A stretch of 64,000 bases of DNA from Defluviitaleaceae bacterium (GTDB lineage Bacteria; Bacillota; Clostridia; Lachnospirales; WQUN01). A program made the translations under genes and the position numbers. A model generated the notes under the pieces. That model searched no databases, had not been told where the DNA came from, and saw only the letters and a program-made list of their open reading frames with translations. The stretch is from assembly GCA_009780585.1 (NCBI GenBank), contig WQZS01000002.1, forward strand, positions 186,001 through 250,000. The letters run 5' to 3'. Numbering within the stretch: position 1 is the stretch's first letter; every line of letters begins with the position of its first letter. This document shows, one piece after another, positions 18,727-26,700 of this stretch.

Positions 18727-19553
18727 AATACGCGATATTAAACAACGGTATCATCATGCCGCTGCTGGGCTTCGGCGTTTACGGCTTAGCCGAAGGGGAG
18801 CAATGCGTAAACACGGTCAAATTCGCCATCGAAGCGGGCTACCGCAGCATCGACACGGCGTCGGGATACGACAACGAGGCTTCGGTAGGCCAAGCCATCC
18901 GCGAATCCGGCGTCTCCCGCGACGAAATCTTTTTAACGACCAAGCTGGGTAACGGCGACCAGCGCAGCGGCGGGGTACAAGCAGCCTTCGAAGCGTCGCT
19001 TTCAAGGCTGGGCCTTGACTACGTGGACCTTTACATCACCCATTGGCCTTGTAAAGGCTATTACGAAAAAGCCTGGCTCGCGCTTGAAAAAATCTACAAA
19101 TCCGGCAAGGCGCGCGCCGTGGGGGTCAGTAATTTCCAACCGCACCACATCGAGGACATAAAAAAAACGTGGACCATAATCCCCGCGCTCAACCAAGTCG
19201 AAATGCATCCCTTCCTTACGCAAAAGCCGTTGTTCGCCTTCTGCCGCGAGAATAACATCGCACCCCAGGCGTGGAGCCCGCTGGGCGGTAACCGGCCGCT
19301 GCAGGAACGAATCTTCGCAAGCGAGGCCATCACACGGCTCGCCGAAAAATACGGCAAATCACCCGCGCAAATTGTCCTGCGCTGGAATATCGAATTGGGC
19401 GTAATCACCATCCCCAAATCCGCCAACCCCGCGCGGATCAAAGAAAATTTCAATATTTTCGATTTTGAATTAACCCCCGAGGAAGCCGCAAACATCGACG
19501 CCCTTAACCGCGATGAACGCGGCGGACCCGACCCGGATAATTTTAACTTTTAA
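18723..19553 (+). CDS. Aldo/keto reductase
   Basis: 276 residues with the AKR catalytic tetrad: Asp44 and Tyr49 in SIDTASGYDNE, Lys74 in LTTKLG and His107 in YITHWP. NADPH-binding features follow, including VGVSNFQPHHIEDI, NQVEMHPFL, AWSPLGG and VITIPKSANPARIKENFNIFDFEL. It belongs to the 2,5-diketo-gluconate reductase-like subgroup, which reduces aldehydes and ketones in the cytoplasm. Translational coupling to the upstream TIM-barrel protein suggests both act on one pathway. The physiological substrate is not evident. Confidence 0.92.
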   Translation: MKYAILNNGIIMPLLGFGVYGLAEGEQCVNTVKFAIEAGYRSIDTASGYDNEASVGQAIRESGVSRDEIFLTTKLGNGDQRSGGVQAAFEASLSRLGLDYVDLYITHWPCKGYYEKAWLALEKIYKSGKARAVGVSNFQPHHIEDIKKTWTIIPALNQVEMHPFLTQKPLFAFCRENNIAPQAWSPLGGNRPLQERIFASEAITRLAEKYGKSPAQIVLRWNIELGVITIPKSANPARIKENFNIFDFELTPEEAANIDALNRDERGGPDPDNFNF

Positions 19554-19557
19554 TTAT

Positions 19558-22500
19558 TTACCCCGTCATACCCCATATGGGGTTATTTGCGTTGCGGTTG
19601 ATGATATACGTCGTACCTTCCGCCATATCACCTTCAAACAAGGGTGAAACGTAATAAAACATCGTACGGGTGGTTGAACCGCGGTGTCCTTCAACAAAGC
19701 CCATCTCCACCAGTTGCCGTTGCGTATGCCACACGGTAAAGGACGGCGTGCCCTGCTGCCAACGTTGTTGTACGGGCGCGAAACGCATGTTGCTTGGGAT
19801 ACGGTCGTAAACCGTAAACGAACCGCGCGTGCCGGGCGGCAGCGATACGCTCAGCTCCACGCGGTACAAGCCGTTCGCGGCGGGGGTGATCGTGCGGTGG
19901 ATTTCGGCGCGGTTGTTTGCCGCGTCCCAATGGGAATGGTCATAACCGTAGAAGGTGATGTGGTATTCCGTATCGCCGCTGACGGGCGTTAAATCCAACG
20001 CTTCGAATTGCTCGCGGGAGATGCGGAGTGTATGGCGGTCGAAGTTTTCCAACCGCACCGTATGTGTTTGGCCATGCAGGGTATAGCTGACTTCGGAAAC
20101 GGTGCCGCCCGACAGCCGCGTCCGCCGTACGAAGTTGATCCGTTCGGGTACGTCGGAAACAAATTGGTTGGCCCCGCTGCGGAAGATGTAATTAAGCGCG
20201 GCTTGGGGTTCCAACGCGGTATTGATAAACAACCGCAGGGTGGCCGCCGTTTCGCGGTCTTGTTCGCTCATGGAATCGTTCGGTGACGGCGGCATGGATG
20301 TAAACAAACGCATGGCTCCCGCGTCATCGCCGATCGCCACCAGCGCGGCGGTGAGGTACAGCCAAGCCATATAAGAATCTGACGCCAATAATTCGGCTTC
20401 GTTTTGGATGCACAGCAAAACGGGTTCGCCGATGGCCGCCAGCGCGAGTAACCGCGCCGCGCGTATAATCGGCGCGGATGTAATGTTCGGCACGGACGCC
20501 AGCATACGCGGCGTTTCCGCTTCCATGTAACGGATGATTTCATTGCGGTTGACGAATTCGGGGAAGGAAGCGGCGAACCGCGCGGTGTAAAAGAATTCCG
20601 CCTCCTCGTAAACCAATTCGGCTATCCCGCCCGAAGGACGGTGAACTTCTGACCTGGTAGGACAGAAGTTAGCCTCCCCGGTAAAGAAGTAATCCCTGTA
20701 CGCCGCCGCCGCGCGGTAATCCGTACGGGACGACCGTGAATCGCCCGCGCGGGACAGGATGTGCGTAAGCGGCCAAATGGCGGCGTTGGTCAGCGAAATA
20801 CGCACGGGTAAATCACGCATGGCGAATTGCGCGGGACCTGAGCCGTTATACCCGGGAGATATTTGCCCGCCGATCCGATTTTCGATGATCAAGCCGCTGC
20901 GCGCCACGCTGAAGGGCAGTTCCACCGCGTCGCGCCGGTTGCCCGATACGGCGGTGACGCGCATCGTATATTCGCCGATCGCCAGCTTGCCCGCGTTAAA
21001 TTCGGCGCGGCGCGCGGCGTTTACGGTATGGGTGTAAATCCGTTCCCCGTCTTGCAATATTTCAAAGGTAAAGTCCACCGCTTCGCCACCGGCACCGTGT
21101 ACCCGCGCCGCCGCGGCGATGTCATCGCCGATGATGTATTCCGTCGTCAACAGTAAGTCCACGTAAAAATCCAACGCGGATATCACATGCTCGCGGACAT
21201 CCCCGCCGCTTCCGTTTTCGGTTAAGGCAATCGCCGTCACCCGCCACGAGGTCACTTGATGGGGCAACGTAAAAGTCAATACCGCTTTCCCGTCAGCGTC
21301 GGTTCGTATCAATTCAAATACGGGATTGTCCGTAAAATCGTCGCGGAAGCTCTCCGCGTCACCGTCCCCGTTTCCGCCCCAACCGTTTTGGTAATTCTCG
21401 GTGCCGAATTCATGCTGCGTGTGCGACGCGAACTGCGAATACCTAATCGACCATAAGGATTGGCGCGCGCTTTGGTATAAACGCGGCAGGAAATCGGCAT
21501 TATGCCGCCTGCCCAGGAACGCGGATTCATCCACCACGCTGATCAACAACTGCGCGTCCGCGGCGGAGGAAACGGTAACCGTCACTTCGTCGCCGGGTTT
21601 GTAACGCTCCCGGCAAAAATCCAGTTCCACCCCGATTTCCCGCTCGGTGTGGTCGAAGGTCAACGCCGCGGGGTTGGTGACGGGGTAGATATACCGCCCG
21701 TCAAAATACGCCCCCAGGACAAACGCGTTGCTGATCCCTTCCTCGGGGAAAACGACCGGAACCCCGCCGGGGTCCCCCGCGTTTACGGATAGGATAACAC
21801 CGTCCCGTATCATCACCGCCAACACGCGCCCGTTGGTGACGGGGGCCGTTTCGCCCAGTACGCCGTACCACGTATCCCACGTCCGCCCTTCCGTGAGCGT
21901 GATCCGCGTGGTTTCGCCTATCCGCAAGCGGTTGTTTTCCGGTACGAAATTAAAGTGCCTGATGGAGGAATCCGCATCCGTCCATTCACTATGCCAAAAA
22001 CCAAACCCTACCGTAGCCTGCCGCCCGCGGGTATCGTGGTACGTGATATCGAAATTGTACCAAATCAACGGGTCATCCGAACGGGGCAGGTTGGCGACGC
22101 TTGCCGTGCCGTTTACCGTACGCCCTTGTATAACGCGGTAATTTGGGTCCCGGGTGGTTGTGTGGTTATAGGTGGTAACCGTCCTGCGGTTAATATGGTC
22201 ATATCGTTGGCTGCGTATCGTGCGCGTGGTGACGTTCCGCGTAACGCGGATCGTATAGTCGACATCGACCGCTTCCCCGCGGAAGGTATCGGGCTCGATA
22301 TACGTCCACGGAGGCAAGCCGCGATGGTGCGCGTCCAAGCGGTCAACGCGGATTCCGTACGTATTTATCCGTAGGGTATGCCCGACCCATTCGTGCTCCA
22401 GCATGATGTCGAACGGCGCGATAATACGCGGCATTACTATCCCTTGCGAATTCTGCGTGCCACCCACCCATATCCAATGGGATGTCCAAAACGGCATCCA

Positions 22501-24405
22501 ATGCGTCGCCCAATGATGGCCGTGTTCCGCCCGCAGCGGCCCCGACGCCATGCCGTTTTCGTTTGTGATAAGGGTCGTGTTGTCCGAACGTAAGGTAACG
22601 CCTTCCATCGGCATCCCCGCAAAATTAGTGACGGAAATTTCGGCGTAGGCGGATTCGTCAATATCATAGGCGGTCTTGTCCCATTCCCCCTGTATCACGA
22701 AGGACAGGTTCGTATAATCGAGGAATTCCGGCCATACGGACATCAAGTGGTTGCCGTTGTGGCGCACTTCGATATCCATCCACCCGAACATACCCGTGAC
22801 GGGGACACGCACCGCAAAGGTATCGAACGCGTTTAACGTCAGCGGTATCTCAAGCATATCCCCGATGTGCAAGGTAAAGCGGTCCGTCGGCAAACGCGTA
22901 TGCCCAAAGCGCGGTTTTATCACGCCGAACACATCCACCGTATCGTTGGGACGATAGACGGGGCGGTCGGTGTACATATGGAAAAGGAAACGGTCGGAAG
23001 CAAGCAGCGGCCTTTGCCCGAAGGTAGATTGGGTATACGCGAAGGGGAGGTATTCGCCGTATTCGACGGTGATCGGCGTACGGCTCTCCTGCCGCGTGGG
23101 CGAAACGGCGATACCGTTGCGGTCGGTTATAACGTCCGATCCGCCGACGCGGACCCGCGCGCCCTCGGCGGGCAAACCCGTAAAGGCGTCATGGACCCAA
23201 AAGACGGCTTCCCCGGCGATGGCGAGGGAATAGACGGACAAGGAAGACACCTGTATGAATTTGTGCGCGACCTCACGCACGGCCGGGTTCGCGGAGCGGA
23301 TTTCGGCTACGTAATAACCTTCGGGCAGGGTTTCACCCAAGAATAGATAAAACAGGCTCCGCCAATCGGATACGTCGATTTCAACCGCCGTCAGTTCATA
23401 AACACGCATACCCGTGTACGTCCCCGTAAAATGGATGTAATTCTCCGCCGTATGCAAGTCGTAGAGGCTGACGGTAAAATCCCTGCCCGCGGATTCAAGC
23501 GGTATATCGAGCGCGATAAATACCTCATCCCACGGCAGGAAGGTTTCGTACGCTTCGCCCCGCAGCGAAAACGCGGACGTATTCTGATTACCCCACGCGG
23601 TGACGAACGTGAAGGTTTCATCCTCGGTTAACGCGTCACCCTCCGCGCCGATAAGCCCTTTGCGTACGGTTACGGTATAGGCCGTTCCTTCTTGCAACGC
23701 GTCGGCGGGCGCGAATATATGGGTATCGCCCCGTTGGAGGAAATGCCCCCGCACCGGCGGATAGATATCAAAGGCATCTTCGAAGCGGCCCGCCAAGGGT
23801 TGGTTAAAGGTAATCTCGATCCCCGCGTTAAGGGGGATGTTAAAGGAGGAATCGGAAGGGGAAACCGCCAGGACACGGAACGCGTCAACCGTTTGGAACG
23901 CATGGGACGCGGGCGCGTATCCCGTCGGGCCGTAAATAAATTGATAGATTTTATGATGGGACAGCGGACCGTCGAAACGGAGCAGGAACGTATTGTCGCC
24001 GTTATCCTCCAGCGCGAACGCTTCGCCGCTCGGCACGGAAAGGTATGCCTTCAAATGCTCCGCGGTCAGCGTCTTAACGTCGGACTTGATTAAGAAAGCC
24101 GAATCCAAGGAAACCCCTCTCCCGTTTGCGTCAAGGGGAGTGATTTGTATGCCGCCGAGCGCGGCGGGGGCAAACGGCAGTTGAACGGAGTCACCCTCAG
24201 ACGGGTCCGTTTCCGCCGGGTCAGGTACGCCGTTCGGGTACGCGTGTCCCGCGTAGGGGTCGGCGGGAGCCGCTTCGCCGGGCCTTTCCCGTACCGCCGT
24301 CAATCTCGGCAGAAAATAAACCGCTACGGAAATGACGGCCGCCAATATCACAGCCACGCATGAAAAGATGATTATTTTTTCCTTCCCGCTTAATCCTTTT
24401 GACAT
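19558..24405 (-). CDS. Alpha-2-macroglobulin-like protein, membrane anchored, no thioester motif
   Basis: About 1615 residues from ATG 24405, preceded by GAGGTG. An N-terminal membrane segment (KIIIFSCVAVILAAVISVAVYFL) anchors it outside. Residues 60-270 are an Ig-like pre-domain, followed by macroglobulin strands (SDRFLFHMYTDRPVYRPNDTVDVFGVIKP is the family MG2 signature) and the A2M module (FELIRTDADGKAVLTFTLPHQVTSWRVTAIALTE). The C-terminal receptor-like domain ends near SFTVYDRIPSNMRF. The CxEQ thioester typical of protease-trapping members is absent; the region of the helical domain instead contains a 27-bp palindrome (20644-20670) encoding NFCPTRSEV. It is convergent with the aldo/keto reductase. 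Likely a surface protein that binds or shields against proteases. Confidence 0.85.
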   Translation of the reverse strand: MSKGLSGKEKIIIFSCVAVILAAVISVAVYFLPRLTAVRERPGEAAPADPYAGHAYPNGVPDPAETDPSEGDSVQLPFAPAALGGIQITPLDANGRGVSLDSAFLIKSDVKTLTAEHLKAYLSVPSGEAFALEDNGDNTFLLRFDGPLSHHKIYQFIYGPTGYAPASHAFQTVDAFRVLAVSPSDSSFNIPLNAGIEITFNQPLAGRFEDAFDIYPPVRGHFLQRGDTHIFAPADALQEGTAYTVTVRKGLIGAEGDALTEDETFTFVTAWGNQNTSAFSLRGEAYETFLPWDEVFIALDIPLESAGRDFTVSLYDLHTAENYIHFTGTYTGMRVYELTAVEIDVSDWRSLFYLFLGETLPEGYYVAEIRSANPAVREVAHKFIQVSSLSVYSLAIAGEAVFWVHDAFTGLPAEGARVRVGGSDVITDRNGIAVSPTRQESRTPITVEYGEYLPFAYTQSTFGQRPLLASDRFLFHMYTDRPVYRPNDTVDVFGVIKPRFGHTRLPTDRFTLHIGDMLEIPLTLNAFDTFAVRVPVTGMFGWMDIEVRHNGNHLMSVWPEFLDYTNLSFVIQGEWDKTAYDIDESAYAEISVTNFAGMPMEGVTLRSDNTTLITNENGMASGPLRAEHGHHWATHWMPFWTSHWIWVGGTQNSQGIVMPRIIAPFDIMLEHEWVGHTLRINTYGIRVDRLDAHHRGLPPWTYIEPDTFRGEAVDVDYTIRVTRNVTTRTIRSQRYDHINRRTVTTYNHTTTRDPNYRVIQGRTVNGTASVANLPRSDDPLIWYNFDITYHDTRGRQATVGFGFWHSEWTDADSSIRHFNFVPENNRLRIGETTRITLTEGRTWDTWYGVLGETAPVTNGRVLAVMIRDGVILSVNAGDPGGVPVVFPEEGISNAFVLGAYFDGRYIYPVTNPAALTFDHTEREIGVELDFCRERYKPGDEVTVTVSSAADAQLLISVVDESAFLGRRHNADFLPRLYQSARQSLWSIRYSQFASHTQHEFGTENYQNGWGGNGDGDAESFRDDFTDNPVFELIRTDADGKAVLTFTLPHQVTSWRVTAIALTENGSGGDVREHVISALDFYVDLLLTTEYIIGDDIAAAARVHGAGGEAVDFTFEILQDGERIYTHTVNAARRAEFNAGKLAIGEYTMRVTAVSGNRRDAVELPFSVARSGLIIENRIGGQISPGYNGSGPAQFAMRDLPVRISLTNAAIWPLTHILSRAGDSRSSRTDYRAAAAYRDYFFTGEANFCPTRSEVHRPSGGIAELVYEEAEFFYTARFAASFPEFVNRNEIIRYMEAETPRMLASVPNITSAPIIRAARLLALAAIGEPVLLCIQNEAELLASDSYMAWLYLTAALVAIGDDAGAMRLFTSMPPSPNDSMSEQDRETAATLRLFINTALEPQAALNYIFRSGANQFVSDVPERINFVRRTRLSGGTVSEVSYTLHGQTHTVRLENFDRHTLRISREQFEALDLTPVSGDTEYHITFYGYDHSHWDAANNRAEIHRTITPAANGLYRVELSVSLPPGTRGSFTVYDRIPSNMRFAPVQQRWQQGTPSFTVWHTQRQLVEMGFVEGHRGSTTRTMFYYVSPLFEGDMAEGTTYIINRNANNPIWGMTG
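20644..20670. repeat. 27-bp palindrome inside the alpha-2-macroglobulin-like gene
   Basis: Left arm AACTTCTGACCT, centre G, right arm GTAGGACAGAAGTT. The reverse complement of 60894-60920 matches this with 26 of 27 bases. The copy is in frame and encodes a short Cys-containing peptide in the host protein. Confidence 0.8.
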
Positions 24406-24494
24406 CGCGCACCTCATCAAATCGGGGGAATGGCTTGCGGTATTAACAGGCATAATAAAGGGTAAACGTCTTTATTACAAGGAGTGGTCCGTAC

Positions 24495-25487
24495 GTGAAA
24501 ACATTTTCGCGTCCCAATTTCTATACCGACTTGGCGCTGGAGAATTGCGAAGCGTTGCAAGGCGAATCCGAAACGCCCGACGGCATCGAAGTTACCGTGG
24601 AGGAAGACGAAGCGCAGGGCATCGCCGTCACATGGGTTAAGATCACAAACGACGCGGGCGCGGAAGCCATGGGCAAACCCATCGGCAATTACATTACGTT
24701 GGAATCCCCCCGCATGAAGGAAGCCGACCCCGCCGTCCACGAATCGATCAGCAAAATCATCGCGCGTAAATTGGGCAACCTCCATCCCTTGCAAAAGGAC
24801 GCGTCTATTTTAGTCGTCGGATTGGGCAATTGGCAGGTTACGCCCGACGCGCTGGGCCCGCAGGTATGCGAAAGGATGCTGGTCACGCGCCACTTGCAGG
24901 AAGCCATGCCACGGGAGCTCCAAGGCCGCGTGCGTTCCGTCAGCGCGCTGCGCCCCGGTGTTATGGGCTTGACGGGTATCGAAACCGCCGAAATCATTTT
25001 AGGGGTGGTGCGGCACATAAAGCCCGATCTGATCATCGCCGTTGACGCGCTCGCCGCCCGCAAGACCTCCCGCGTCAACGCCACCATCCAAATCTCCGAT
25101 ACGGGCATCAACCCCGGCGCGGGTTTGGGCAACAAACGCACGCCCATTAATCATGAAACCGTGGGCGTACCCGTCATCGCCGTGGGCGTACCCACGGTGG
25201 TGGACGCGGCTACGCTGGTCAATGACACGATGGATACGCTGTTCCACGCGCTGTCCGCCGCCGCGTCCGAAAATGACGCGTTGATTAATATGCTCAATGA
25301 TATGGAAAACGAGGAACGCTACGCCCTCATTAAGGAAATCCTTGACCCCGAAACGGGTAACATGTTCGTCACCCCCAAGGAAGTGGACGCCGTAATCGGA
25401 CGGCTCGCGCAAATCATCGCCTCCGCGCTTAACATCGCGCTCCATCCGGGGATAACCGCGCGGGACGTTAACCGGTACCTCAATTAA
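24495..25487 (+). CDS. gpr: GPR endopeptidase (spore germination protease)
   Basis: 330 residues from GTG 24495, with AAGGAG about ten bases upstream. Family segments are clear: RTDLALE-like FYTDLALE near the N-terminus (the self-processing region), VVGLGNWQVTPDALGPQV, LRPGVMGLTGIETAEI, DLIIAVDALAARKTSRVNATIQISDTGINPGAGLGNKR and GVPVIAVGVPTVVDA. GPR degrades small acid-soluble proteins that coat DNA in the spore, at the start of germination. Made as a zymogen in the forespore. Its presence marks the organism as an endospore former. It is divergent from the alpha-2-macroglobulin-like gene. Confidence 0.96.
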   Translation: MKTFSRPNFYTDLALENCEALQGESETPDGIEVTVEEDEAQGIAVTWVKITNDAGAEAMGKPIGNYITLESPRMKEADPAVHESISKIIARKLGNLHPLQKDASILVVGLGNWQVTPDALGPQVCERMLVTRHLQEAMPRELQGRVRSVSALRPGVMGLTGIETAEIILGVVRHIKPDLIIAVDALAARKTSRVNATIQISDTGINPGAGLGNKRTPINHETVGVPVIAVGVPTVVDAATLVNDTMDTLFHALSAAASENDALINMLNDMENEERYALIKEILDPETGNMFVTPKEVDAVIGRLAQIIASALNIALHPGITARDVNRYLN

Positions 25488-25581
25488 ATGTCGCAATATT
25501 GCCCAACATTTGCCTCAGTTTTGCGCTTACTTTTCGATCGCTTAAATGATAGGATACGGGCATAACGATTCGGGAGCGTGC

Positions 25582-26700
25582 ATGATGAAATCGATAAGGA
25601 CGTTTGTAATTTTGGTAATATGCGTAATGCTTTTAATGTTCGGCAGCGGATACGCGGGTATGCGGTTGGCGTATATGGGTATGCGGGGGGATTCCGCCGC
25701 TTTGCAGCCGCCGCCGCGGGAACAGCCCGAGCCCGTTTATACCAACGGCGGTATCGGGCTGATGAATAACGCCGAACCCCCGAAGGAAGAAATAAACCGC
25801 GCGCTTTCCCTGCCCGATTTATTTGACATGGCCAACCCCGCCGTGGTCGCGATCTCAACCGAAATTATCGGGCAAAACGCCTTCGGGCGGCAGGTATCAC
25901 GACCCTCCGCGGGTTCGGGCTTCCTGATCACTTCCGACGGCTATATCGTCACCAACAACCATGTAATCGAAAACGCGTCCTCCATCACCGTATTAACGCA
26001 CGACGGCAAAGCCTTCCCCGCGGAATTGATCGGACGCGACCCGAATACCGACCTTGCCGTGCTTAAGATAGATGTAGCGGGGTTCCCGTTTTTGACATTC
26101 GGCGATTCGGACGCGGCGAGGGTGGGTGAACAAGTCGCCGCCATCGGCAACCCGTTGGGCCAGCTTGCCAATTCCATGACGGTAGGGTACATCAGCGCGC
26201 TTAACCGCGACGTTAACATCGATGGTATGTCCTTTAATAAGATGCAGACGGACGCCGCCGTCAACCGGGGTAACTCCGGCGGGCCGCTGCTTAATACCCG
26301 CGGCGAAGTGGTGGGCGTGGTCAGCGCGAAGTCAACGGGCATGGACGTAGAGGGCCTCGCTTTCGCGATCCCGTCCAACCAAGCGTTGGCGGTCGCTTCG
26401 CAACTGATGGAGTACGGTTATGTACGCGGCCGCGCGGTTTTGGGGGTCACCGTTTCCGAAAACAACGGACAGGTGCAGATCGTAACCGTAAGCGAAGGCA
26501 GCGCGGCGGACCGTGCGGGCTTACAGGCGGGTGACGTGATACTGGAAATGGACGGACGCGCCATCGCGTCCTTTGCGGACCTGAGGCGCGTGCTGGACGC
26601 CGCCGCCCCGGGGATTAATATACAAATCAAGATAAGACGCGGCAACGAAGAACGGGTACTGACCGTCGCACCGGATGAATACCGTCCGTCCGCGTTATAA
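25582..26700 (+). CDS. HtrA/DegP-like membrane-anchored serine protease with PDZ domain
   Basis: 372 residues from ATG 25582 (GGGAG at 25572-25576). A membrane anchor lies at residues 7-24. The trypsin-like domain has the triad His127 (TNNHVIENA), Asp157 (PNTDLAVLKID) and Ser232 (NRGNSGGPLL), plus the VSAKSTGMDVEGLAFAIPSNQA segment. A single PDZ domain spans about 275-365 (GVTVSENNGQVQIVTVSEGSAADRAGLQAGDVILEMDGRAI). It degrades or refolds damaged proteins at the outer face of the membrane. Other S1C proteases (DegS, sporulation-linked forms) are possible; adjacency to gpr is suggestive only. Confidence 0.93.
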   Translation: MMKSIRTFVILVICVMLLMFGSGYAGMRLAYMGMRGDSAALQPPPREQPEPVYTNGGIGLMNNAEPPKEEINRALSLPDLFDMANPAVVAISTEIIGQNAFGRQVSRPSAGSGFLITSDGYIVTNNHVIENASSITVLTHDGKAFPAELIGRDPNTDLAVLKIDVAGFPFLTFGDSDAARVGEQVAAIGNPLGQLANSMTVGYISALNRDVNIDGMSFNKMQTDAAVNRGNSGGPLLNTRGEVVGVVSAKSTGMDVEGLAFAIPSNQALAVASQLMEYGYVRGRAVLGVTVSENNGQVQIVTVSEGSAADRAGLQAGDVILEMDGRAIASFADLRRVLDAAAPGINIQIKIRRGNEERVLTVAPDEYRPSAL

